From positions 1 to 5,266 of the forward strand of contig JAGNMT010000307.1 in the NCBI GenBank assembly GCA_017991025.1: DNA of 5,266 nucleotides, written 5' to 3'. A program made the position numbers and the translations under genes. Positions 1-5,266 of this stretch are shown piece by piece (the first letter of the stretch is position 1; each line of letters begins with the position of its first letter). The notes beneath the pieces were generated by a model that saw nothing but the letters and a program-made list of their open reading frames with translations, was not told the origin of the DNA and made no database searches. The DNA is from Verrucomicrobiales bacterium. GTDB taxonomy: Bacteria > Verrucomicrobiota > Verrucomicrobiia > Verrucomicrobiales > DEV007.

Positions 1-3000
1 GGATAGCCTCCATCAAGTTTCCGCGCAGAACCACCTTCGCAGCCCCCCAGCAAAAGAAAAGCCCCCCGATTAAAACTGCACCGTTGATCCCCGCGAGGAG
101 CCCCCAGGGCAGAGATGACGACCCTTTGGTCAGTTCGGGAAGAACAGCGATGAGCGCGGCTCCAAGACCGACAATGACTCCTGACAAATGCAGAAACCAG
201 TGTTCCGAAAGGACCATGCCGGCAAGTTTCTCCCGCGTGAATCCCATCGCCTGCATCACCCCGAGTTGTCCCCGCCGCTCCATGACATTCCTTCCCACAA
301 TGATCGCCAGTCCGAGCGTTCCCAGGAGAATGCCAAGCCCGCCGAGGGTGGAGAAAATGCTGAGATAGGTGTTCTGGACGGCATTGAACTCATTGAGCCG
401 GTCCGCGGCCGGGCGCATTTCGAGCCCGAGATCACCGAACATCCGCGTGAGATGCGCTGCGACCGGTTCGAGCGACTTCCCGCCCTTGCCGTCCATCAGG
501 AAAAACCGATACCCGCCGGCATCCGGAAAAAAACGAATGAAATTTGCCTCATCAATGAGAAGACTGCCCTGCAAAATGGAGGTTTCAAGAAAACCGCAGA
601 TTAAGACCGCAAAGGCCTGGCCGGAAACCGTCTCGTAAATAATTGTGTCGCCGATCCCCTTCTGCAACGCATAGATTGCCGTGTTCTGATCGATGATCCC
701 TGCGATCACAGGCGTCCCGTCTTCCAGGGCAGGATGTTCCGCCGTCAGAAGCCGCCATGGGCTTTCCCCGTTTCTTGGCTTGGCGATCTTCCCGGTGAAG
801 GTGAAAGGATTGATCGCCGCGATCCGATCCGTGCTCACGCCAATCAGGCGGGGACGCTGGGCACGATTGAGGTTGAGGCAACTCGCGTCGTCTCCGTTAC
901 TGACTCGAAGGGGCAGCACGGTGAACTTTTCGCTGAACGCGTCGAGCCCGAATTTTTTCCGGCCGGCTGCTCCGTTAAGATCCTCGTAGACAGGTAGCGT
1001 CGATTCCCCCACATAAGCAAAGCCGCCTGTACCCGCATTTCGGCGCTCGGCTCCCCGTGTCCCGTCGAGACGGAAAGAGTTGATCGCCGTGACCATAAAC
1101 ACACCCGACGCCATCAGTGCAATGACGGCGAGGCTGCGTCCACGCCGGCGCACCGTGTGCTGACGACCGAGAGCCGCGAGAGATTTCAAGACGGACGAGG
1201 GCCGCATATAACGACGGATGAGGATAGAGCAAAAGGCGACTCCCGCGACGGTGATGAGAAAACCCGCACCGAAGAAAAGTCCCTGCTCGGCCATGGTCCC
1301 TTCGACTTTGGGAGCGAGGAGACAACCTGACGCTCCGACAATGCCGGTTACGAGCGCGACGATGTCGCCGCGCCATCGCCCTGCCGCGCCGGTGGAGAGA
1401 TCGTCACCGCCTGAGATCAGAGCGCTCGGATGAATCGCTGTCACTCTTCGGCTCGAGAACCAGACCACCACAAGCGCCACAAGGATCGTGATGACGAAGG
1501 AAACGAGAAGCGTGCCAGGCCGAAGTGAGTAGGTGAACTCCATCCCTGCTGCCGCCTCCTGCCAGACACTGGACATGCCATAGAGCGCGAGACGGGTGTA
1601 GACGTAGCCGCCGAGAAGTCCGAGGGCGGCCCCGGTGATCGAGAGAATCAGTGCTTCAACTAAAAAAAAGCGCCGCACCCGGGAACGGGTAAACCCCATC
1701 GCGAGGAGCAGGCCAATCTGCGAGGACCGCTGTTCGATACCGAAGACAAAAACAAGACCGGCAAGCACGAGCGCGGCGACGATCAGGAAAAAACTCATAC
1801 TCGCAAAGAGCGCCCCGAAATCGAAAGAATTCGCCACCGCCGAAGTCGCCTCGGCGGGTAAATCCCGAAACGCCATGTTGAGATCGGTAAGTTTCAAATG
1901 TGCACGCAGTTGATCGACCAGAGGCGGTTCTCCGTCCTTCAGACGAAATCGCAACGCGGTCGCATCCCCGAAACGGTTAGCCCACATCGCTCGCGCCGCA
2001 CCCAGGGAAACAAAGGCCTTGGGAGTCGTCTTATATTGATCCCAGAACGCATCGTCCTTATCGCGGATCCGATCACGATCAATTGGAATTCCCGGCTCCC
2101 AGTCGTCGAGCCCGTCGACATCAAAGATACCCGGGAACTCAGGAGTCCAGCTCTGATCCCATCCCGCCTCGCCGATCGGCCGAACCCCTGCGACCGTAAA
2201 CTGGCGATTCTCCTCAACGAGGGCACGCCCCGCACCGACGACGTTGTAAACAAGTGTGACCTTGTCTCCCTCCCTGGCAGACAGGTCATCGGCGAGCCAT
2301 TGCGATAAAATGATCTGCCCGTCGCTAAGATCCGGTCCGACAATCCCGTTCAGCGCCGAACCAACACCGGTCACCATCGAATAGGGGGTATGGTTCTTCC
2401 CGGAACCAATGTCGGTCGCCAGGTAGGTGAGAACCGGGGAACTCACCCCGGCGATCTTTTCAAGCGCCCTGACAATGACCCCGTCGAAGAAAACCCGCGA
2501 ACTGACGGCCTGGCTGATGCCATCCTCACCGACAGGAGAAACACTGAGTTGCAGATCCTCCAAGTTCCACACTTTTCCCGCTGCCGCCGCAAAGGCACCG
2601 GCGTCGAGACTGCTTTCGCCGAGGATAACATTCGCACGGCCGGACTGTTCAAGAATGGTCTCGAGCCGCTCCCGTCGGAGAAAAATCGTTGCCGGGGGAA
2701 CCTGCTCCGACTTTAGTGAGTACAGGCCAAAATTCTCCGCATCAAGCACGGCGGTGATTGCGGCAGTGAACGGTGTCGTTTGCTCTGACTCGCCCGAAAG
2801 AGGCGCATCCTTCGAAAGCGCGCCCGGAATCTCGACTCTGACGATGAGAGTGTCATCGACGCCGGCGCCGATGCGATCAGCGAGCGGCTCATTGATCGCG
2901 ATCCACCTTTCGTCGGTGAAACCTTCGGGGATTTCGCCCCGGTTCGACAGCTTCCAGAACCGCTCATCGACCCCGAGAATTTGAACCTGATTGACACGCC

Positions 3001-3307
3001 GGCCGCCTTCCCGGTTCGAGGCGGTTCCTATGACCTGAAGGATAGGCGCGACCAAGGCATCTTCCCCCATCTCCGCAGCAAGACGATCAGCGAGCGATAC
3101 GGTAAAGTAACGCTCCCCGCCGAGCATGACAGGACCGATCTTCGAGAGACGGGCGGCGGCATTTTTCCGCAGACTCTCTTTGACCGAGTCGCCGACAACG
3201 AGTGCGCCGCTCAAGATTGCGGAGGTCAGTGCCACACCCGCGAGGACCGAGAGATTAATCCAGCGGTAGTGGAAGAGGGAACTGAGGATGAGGCGGAGGG
3301 ATGTCAT
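1..3307 (-). CDS. Large FtsX-like ABC transporter permease (MacB/LolCDE superfamily), C-terminus cut by window edge
   Basis: Open without a stop from ATG at 3307 to the left edge, giving 1102 codons. The last visible residues (LRGNLMEAI) look close to the natural end. I see about ten membrane segments: residues 17-39; 500-523, 553-575, 599-618; 648-666, 676-698; 724-744; 982-1005, 1036-1057, 1068-1090. This is the duplicated FtsX layout. Two large, presumably periplasmic domains lie at about 43-497 and 745-981. Each FtsX core has the cytoplasmic coupling motif after its first core helix: EQRSSQIGLLLAMGFTRSRV (525-544) and ERRGQLGVMQAMGFTREKL (1010-1028). The family works as a mechanotransmission permease with a LolD/MacB-type ATPase, moving lipoproteins, lipids or other substrates without a classical channel; the substrate here is unknown. 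The start fits the family N-terminus (MTSLRLIL, then TM1). In-frame upstream GTG at 3328 soon meets TGA. No Shine-Dalgarno is visible; the heptamer array occupies that position. The length exceeds the usual 400-850 residues. Confidence 0.93.
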   Translation of the reverse strand, partial: MTSLRLILSSLFHYRWINLSVLAGVALTSAILSGALVVGDSVKESLRKNAAARLSKIGPVMLGGERYFTVSLADRLAAEMGEDALVAPILQVIGTASNREGGRRVNQVQILGVDERFWKLSNRGEIPEGFTDERWIAINEPLADRIGAGVDDTLIVRVEIPGALSKDAPLSGESEQTTPFTAAITAVLDAENFGLYSLKSEQVPPATIFLRRERLETILEQSGRANVILGESSLDAGAFAAAAGKVWNLEDLQLSVSPVGEDGISQAVSSRVFFDGVIVRALEKIAGVSSPVLTYLATDIGSGKNHTPYSMVTGVGSALNGIVGPDLSDGQIILSQWLADDLSAREGDKVTLVYNVVGAGRALVEENRQFTVAGVRPIGEAGWDQSWTPEFPGIFDVDGLDDWEPGIPIDRDRIRDKDDAFWDQYKTTPKAFVSLGAARAMWANRFGDATALRFRLKDGEPPLVDQLRAHLKLTDLNMAFRDLPAEATSAVANSFDFGALFASMSFFLIVAALVLAGLVFVFGIEQRSSQIGLLLAMGFTRSRVRRFFLVEALILSITGAALGLLGGYVYTRLALYGMSSVWQEAAAGMEFTYSLRPGTLLVSFVITILVALVVVWFSSRRVTAIHPSALISGGDDLSTGAAGRWRGDIVALVTGIVGASGCLLAPKVEGTMAEQGLFFGAGFLITVAGVAFCSILIRRYMRPSSVLKSLAALGRQHTVRRRGRSLAVIALMASGVFMVTAINSFRLDGTRGAERRNAGTGGFAYVGESTLPVYEDLNGAAGRKKFGLDAFSEKFTVLPLRVSNGDDASCLNLNRAQRPRLIGVSTDRIAAINPFTFTGKIAKPRNGESPWRLLTAEHPALEDGTPVIAGIIDQNTAIYALQKGIGDTIIYETVSGQAFAVLICGFLETSILQGSLLIDEANFIRFFPDAGGYRFFLMDGKGGKSLEPVAAHLTRMFGDLGLEMRPAADRLNEFNAVQNTYLSIFSTLGGLGILLGTLGLAIIVGRNVMERRGQLGVMQAMGFTREKLAGMVLSEHWFLHLSGVIVGLGAALIAVLPELTKGSSSLPWGLLAGINGAVLIGGLFFCWGAAKVVLRGNLMEAI
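1656..1669 (-). other. Eight-T run with in-frame slippery heptamer inside the permease
   Basis: On the coding strand the permease reads TTT TTT TTA (Phe547-Phe548-Leu549), so the heptamer T TTT TTA is in the frame needed for -1 slippage. A -1 shift gives one serine codon and then TGA at 1658-1656. The sequence is seen; any use as a frameshift site is inference. A GCCGCC/GGCGGC stem lies about 30 bases downstream (1607-1630), farther than typical stimulators. Confidence 0.35.
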
Positions 3308-3335
3308 GGGTCACGAGTCACGAGTCACGGGTCAC
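3301..3335 (-). repeat. Heptamer tandem array spanning ATPase stop and permease start
   Basis: Read on the minus strand, units are GTGACCC (3335-3329), GTGACTC (3328-3322), GTGACTC (3321-3315), GTGACCC (3314-3308) and a degenerate fifth, ATGACAT (3307-3301). The ATPase stop TGA is bases 2-4 of unit one, and the permease ATG replaces the GTG of unit five. The array fills the entire 24-base intergenic gap. It resembles the heptameric short tandem repeats known in cyanobacteria and other bacteria, which vary in copy number; that comparison is from general knowledge. Confidence 0.9.
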
Positions 3336-4030
3336 AAGGGAGCTGCCTCCAGTTTCCCACGATTCAGAGTCCGGATCGAGCCGACTGCCTCCGCGATCGC
3401 CAAATCATGGGTGACCACGATCATGGCAAGCCCTTCGGATGTATTCAACTCAACGAGCAGATCCATGAGCCGTTTCGCATTGTCTTCATCGAGGGCACCG
3501 GTTGGCTCATCGGCAAGAAGGAGTTTGGGCGAGTTAATGAGCGCCCTCACCACCGCGACGCGTTGTCTTTCGCCTCCCGAGAGCTGCCCCGGCTGGCTGT
3601 TGAGCTTGTCGGCGAGACCGACCCGCTCAAACAGCATTTTCGCCCGTGCCGATGCTGCGGCCGGATCCGGCCGGGTCGCCAGGGCGAGCGTCGGGATGAG
3701 CACGTTCTCTAACGCGGTGCATTGCGGGAGAAGATGATGCATCTGGAAAATGAATCCGATCTTTTCCGAGCGAACCTTTGCAATCGCATTTTCAGAAAGC
3801 CCGCTCGTGTCGATGCCGTCAATGATGATTTTTCCCTCAGAAGGCGAATCGAGCGTCCCGAGCAGATTCAGGAGCGTGCTCTTGCCGCATCCCGACGGTC
3901 CGACAATGGCGAAACGCTCCCCCGCGCTCACGACGAGGTTAAGTTCATCAAGAATGCGCCGCTCGGGGGCGGAATTGTACCATTTGGTGACGCCTCTGAG
4001 TTCCACACTCGAATTTTGGTTTTCTGCCAT
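3332..4030 (-). CDS. ABC transporter ATP-binding protein, LolD/MacB-like
   Basis: A 232-residue cytoplasmic ATPase that should dimerise and drive the permease encoded 24 bases downstream. All ABC motifs are intact: Walker A GPSGCGKST (44-52), Q-loop Gln96 in FIFQMHHLLP, signature LSGGERQ (150-156), Walker B LLLADEP with Glu175, D-loop region GALD (178-181), and H-loop His208 in VVTHD. The string ADEPTGALD and the length are typical of the LolD/MacB/FtsE group that pairs with FtsX-like permeases. I place the start at ATG 4030 (MAENQNSSVELRGV) because GGAGGG sits just before it and the first beta strand follows at the usual distance. The frame is open further upstream, with a TTG at 4066, but that extension has no ribosome site and low-complexity charged residues. 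The stop codon TGA lies inside the first unit of a heptamer repeat. Substrate is unknown. Confidence 0.95.
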   Translation of the reverse strand: MAENQNSSVELRGVTKWYNSAPERRILDELNLVVSAGERFAIVGPSGCGKSTLLNLLGTLDSPSEGKIIIDGIDTSGLSENAIAKVRSEKIGFIFQMHHLLPQCTALENVLIPTLALATRPDPAAASARAKMLFERVGLADKLNSQPGQLSGGERQRVAVVRALINSPKLLLADEPTGALDEDNAKRLMDLLVELNTSEGLAMIVVTHDLAIAEAVGSIRTLNRGKLEAAPL

Positions 4031-4031
4031 T

Positions 4032-4037
4032 CCCTCC
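4032..4037 (-). promoter_or_regulatory. Ribosome binding site GGAGGG of the ABC ATPase
   Basis: GGAGGG ends one base before ATG 4030, a tighter spacing than usual but the only strong purine-rich site near a plausible start. It favours ATG 4030 over the TTG at 4066. Confidence 0.55.
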
Positions 4038-4103
4038 AGTCTCGACTTCTCCCGGCCCTGCTTCAAGTGGTAATGGCGTTCGCGTCCGCCGAGGTTGCGC
4101 CGT

Positions 4104-4114
4104 GCCCGACGGGC
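4104..4114. other. Short GC-rich hairpin in the 84-base gap between kinase and ATPase genes
   Basis: GCCC-GAC-GGGC forms a perfect 4-base stem with a 3-base loop immediately after the kinase stop codon. No T-run follows on the minus strand, so it is not a standard intrinsic terminator. It could attenuate transcription or be chance in GC-rich DNA. The rest of the gap (4031-4103) shows only the ATPase ribosome site; I see no clear promoter. Confidence 0.3.
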
Positions 4115-4681
4115 TCAGGGAAAGAAAGGCTTCGCCCATTCCGGGGCCGGGCCCCTCCCCTCTCGAGTCACCTCTCCCGAACGGAATTCCGCGAGAAGAC
4201 GAAAGGGAGACGCGAAAGAGCTATTGTCGTAGATCAAGACGCGTGGAAGGCACGCGATGGCGCGTTCCAGATTGGCTAGAGACCGTTCGTAGCGCGCCGT
4301 CAGCTTTTCCTCAGGCACGTCGTGACCGCCCGCCTCCACTCGGGCCCGCACGCGGCGGCGCGACAGATCGGGTCCGCTGATTCCGATGTAGATCAGCGTC
4401 ACGTCGTATCCCGAATTCGCTGCCTCCTCAAGCACCCTCACTTTTCCTCCCGCCGGATCGGAGAAGACGGTCTCTGTCACGAATCCTTCACCCCTTCGTA
4501 TCAGTTCATCGCGGATCGCGGCTACCGTATCAGCCGCTGCGTAGGCATCCAAACCAGTGTCTCGGGAAAGGACATCGGCATTAAGGAAAGGCAAGCCGAG
4601 CGCCTTGAGGTGGGTTTCATAAAAAGTGGATTTACCCGCGCCGTTGGGTCCGGCAACCATAATGAGGAGGGGGGCCGCCAT
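4115..4681 (-). CDS. Zeta-toxin-like P-loop kinase (COG4185-type), probable toxin of a TA pair
   Basis: A 188-residue P-loop NTPase. Walker A is GPNGAGKST (11-19) right after the first strand (LLIMVA). Next come the conserved NAD motif (34-36, Asp36 matching the zeta substrate-side acidic residue), the GFVTETVFSDP segment (66-76, with the Glu-Thr pair), and the arginine-rich lid RRRVRARVEAGGHDVP (108-123) followed by RYERSLANL (130-138). This order is that of the zeta toxin/AvrRxo1-like kinase clan. Classical zeta toxins phosphorylate UDP-N-acetylglucosamine, but small COG4185 members have no settled substrate, so I do not assign one. ATG 4681 is chosen because AGGGAG lies four bases upstream and the P-loop then falls at the family position. 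The frame is open upstream to 4942, but that part overlaps the antitoxin gene out of frame and reads as non-protein-like sequence. It follows the antitoxin gene by 10 bases, so the two should be cotranscribed and translationally linked. Confidence 0.88.
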   Translation of the reverse strand: MAAPLLIMVAGPNGAGKSTFYETHLKALGLPFLNADVLSRDTGLDAYAAADTVAAIRDELIRRGEGFVTETVFSDPAGGKVRVLEEAANSGYDVTLIYIGISGPDLSRRRVRARVEAGGHDVPEEKLTARYERSLANLERAIACLPRVLIYDNSSFASPFRLLAEFRSGEVTREGRGPAPEWAKPFFP

Positions 4682-4685
4682 TGCG

Positions 4686-4691
4686 CTCCCT
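4686..4691 (-). promoter_or_regulatory. Ribosome binding site AGGGAG of the zeta-like kinase
   Basis: The site lies directly after the antitoxin stop codon TAG, four bases before ATG 4681. It is the evidence that fixes the short kinase start rather than the longer open frame reaching 4942. Its position allows coupled re-initiation by ribosomes finishing the antitoxin. Confidence 0.7.
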
Positions 4692-4967
4692 CTATTCCGC
4701 AGACTCGATGGAGCCCGCCGTGCTGAGAATGACTGCCCGGGCTTGCCGGATGCCTTCCGCCGTTTCAACTCGATCCAGGATGGCGTCGAGATCGGAGCGT
4801 GTAGCCTGCTTGACAGCCACTTGTGCGGTGTAGGACAATGTTGGCTCAAGAACTCGACCGATCTGAGCCCAATGCTCGATTTGCTGCGGAGGCGAGCGAT
4901 GGGACATCGCAGCTGCCTCTTCGGCGCTGGCGGCCAGTTCATCGCTAATGCGGATCGATTTACTCAT
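4692..4967 (-). CDS. ParD-like antitoxin (ribbon-helix-helix, TA-system associated)
   Basis: A 91-residue protein. The N-terminal strand KSIRISDEL (3-11) and helix (12-23) form the ribbon-helix-helix DNA-binding half. The segment SPPQQIEHWAQIGRVLE (25-41) is the hallmark of the ParD-like antitoxin family (the PF11903 type, from memory of the family signature). The C-terminal half (42-91, VAVKQATRSDLDAILDRVE and onward) is probably the toxin-contacting part. It should neutralise the downstream kinase and, as a dimer, repress its own promoter; the palindrome 12-28 bases upstream is the likely operator. ATG 4967 is preferred because MSKSIRIS is the usual start of the family; AGAGG directly abuts the ATG, so initiation may be weak or use part of the leader. 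Function is inferred from family and gene order. Confidence 0.85.
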   Translation of the reverse strand: MSKSIRISDELAASAEEAAAMSHRSPPQQIEHWAQIGRVLEPTLSYTAQVAVKQATRSDLDAILDRVETAEGIRQARAVILSTAGSIESAE

Positions 4968-4978
4968 CCTCTAAAGTC

Positions 4979-4995
4979 TGTGGCATTTTACCACA
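4979..4995 (-). promoter_or_regulatory. Candidate promoter -10 with palindromic operator for the TA operon
   Basis: TGTGG and CCACA form a perfect 5-base inverted repeat around a 7-base centre. Read on the minus strand, the centre holds TAAAAT (4985-4990), a good -10 match, about 18 bases before the antitoxin ATG, so the leader would be very short. No convincing -35 box is seen at 16-18 bases spacing (the best candidate is CGGTTT or GCGGTT). A ribbon-helix-helix antitoxin binding over the -10 box would be the normal autoregulation scheme. Seen: the palindrome and the -10 match. Inferred: operator role. Confidence 0.45.
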
Positions 4996-5053
4996 AAGGC
5001 AAGGGAAAACCGCGTAATGACAGCAGGGAGCGTCCGCATAGGCGCCTTTGGTT

Positions 5054-5075
5054 CAAATCGGGGGCAAATCGGGGG
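5054..5075. repeat. Perfect tandem duplication of CAAATCGGGGG
   Basis: Two adjacent identical 11-base units (5054-5064 and 5065-5075). The second runs into GGGGACAGGCCC, a motif of a kind often seen next to REP-associated transposase (RAYT) genes and their relics in other genomes, as far as I recall. There is no transposase in the window. Confidence 0.75.
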
Positions 5076-5157
5076 ACAGGCCCAAATGGCACGGGTCTAA
5101 GCGAAATGGGGGGCTGTGGCCCTCAACGAAACGCGAGCTTCTGGAATCCCCCGGTAG

Positions 5158-5193
5158 GGACGCTCCGCCGGGCCACCCCTGGCCGGGGCGTCC
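5158..5193. repeat. Bulged hairpin, GGACGC...GCGTCC with GGCCA-CCCC-TGGCC tip
   Basis: GGACGC (5158-5163) pairs with GCGTCC (5188-5193). GGCCA (5171-5175) pairs with TGGCC (5180-5184) over a CCCC loop. The left arm is four bases longer, so a bulge is expected in the middle. No T-run follows on either strand, which argues against a plain terminator. Confidence 0.65.
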
Positions 5194-5220
5194 GCGTTGG
5201 GTGTCGGTGCAATCTTCGGC

Positions 5221-5241
5221 GGACGGTTCATCGAACCGTCC
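5221..5241. repeat. Perfect 9-base-pair hairpin GGACGGTTC-ATC-GAACCGTCC
   Basis: The arms are exactly complementary with a 3-base loop. The right arm runs into the outer boundary repeat CTACC. It is probably the structured end of the composite element rather than a terminator, because no U-tract follows. Confidence 0.7.
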
Positions 5242-5266
5242 CTACCCCACGTCGCGCCAGATACCT

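Larger units (their letters stand above)
5153..5246. repeat. Composite palindromic intergenic element (REP/MITE-like)
   Basis: A perfect 10-base inverted repeat, GGTAGGGACG (5153-5162) and CGTCCCTACC (5237-5246), bounds a 94-base block. The block contains two internal hairpins, at 5158-5193 and 5221-5241. No open frame of coding character is present. The layout is that of a non-autonomous, RAYT- or MITE-like intergenic repeat; dispersal in the genome cannot be seen from one window. Confidence 0.6.

Noticed and set aside
1500..1700. Suspected frameshift splitting the permease into two genes
   Set aside because: Codon phase was checked at 3305, 1661 and 11 and is the same; the frame crosses the T8 run without a stop, so the gene is intact here.
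2427..2984. Plus-strand open frame of 185 codons
   Set aside because: Serine/arginine-rich antisense shadow of the permease, with no ribosome site or domain.
2981..3712. Plus-strand open frame of 243 codons
   Set aside because: It lies opposite the permease and ATPase genes, whose motifs are clear on the minus strand; its translation has no recognisable domain and biased antisense composition.
4031..4066. TTG start at 4066 for the ATPase
   Set aside because: No ribosome site precedes it, the extra 12 residues are not family-like, and GGAGGG supports ATG 4030.
4682..4942. N-terminal extension of the kinase up to an ATG at 4942
   Set aside because: It overlaps the antitoxin gene in another frame, has no protein-like pattern, and the good ribosome site and P-loop spacing point to ATG 4681.
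5097..5231. Minus-strand open frame of 44 codons with ATG at 5231
   Set aside because: It is entirely made of the palindromic element, is rich in Pro/Ala/Arg, and has no ribosome site.
5158..5241. Bidirectional intrinsic terminators
   Set aside because: The hairpins lack T-runs on either strand and are arranged in a nested inverted repeat, more like a mobile intergenic element.
5001..5266. CRISPR array or tRNA gene at the right end
   Set aside because: There is no regular repeat-spacer spacing and no cloverleaf-like arrangement; only two tandem units and inverted repeats are present.

Overview
The window carries four genes, all read right to left (minus strand), and a gene-free right end. 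Base composition is moderately high in G+C. The very large FtsX-type permease, the ParD-like/zeta-like pair, the heptamer repeat and the GGACGCTCC-type intergenic palindromes together suggest an environmental Gram-negative bacterium, possibly of the Verrucomicrobiota/PVC type. That placement is inference from style. There is no rRNA or marker gene to prove it.

Right end, about 4968-5266: no credible gene. It holds a 17-base palindrome over a TAAAAT box just upstream of the first gene (candidate autoregulated promoter), an 11-base tandem duplication, and a mosaic of GC-rich inverted repeats bounded by a perfect 10-base inverted pair. It looks like REP/RAYT-style mobile intergenic material.

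4967-4115: a two-gene toxin-antitoxin-like operon. A 91-residue ParD-like ribbon-helix-helix protein is followed after 10 bases by a 188-residue zeta-toxin-like P-loop kinase (COG4185 type).

4030-1: an ABC transporter operon of the MacB/LolCDE (type VII) class. A 232-residue LolD/MacB-like ATPase is followed after 24 bases by a giant FtsX-like permease of at least 1102 residues, whose last residues lie beyond base 1. The permease is a single open frame on the minus strand from 3307 to the window edge with no stop. It has about ten membrane segments and two large external domains. The ATPase would power conformational work by the permease, such as lipoprotein, lipid or efflux substrate handling; the substrate cannot be told.

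The most unusual points are: a perfect heptamer tandem array that supplies both the ATPase stop codon and the bases up to the permease start codon, replacing a Shine-Dalgarno site; an in-frame U UUU UUA slippery heptamer inside the permease, with a -1 frame stop one codon later; the ParD-like/zeta-like pairing, which differs from the classical epsilon/zeta module; and the mosaic palindromic element at the right end.
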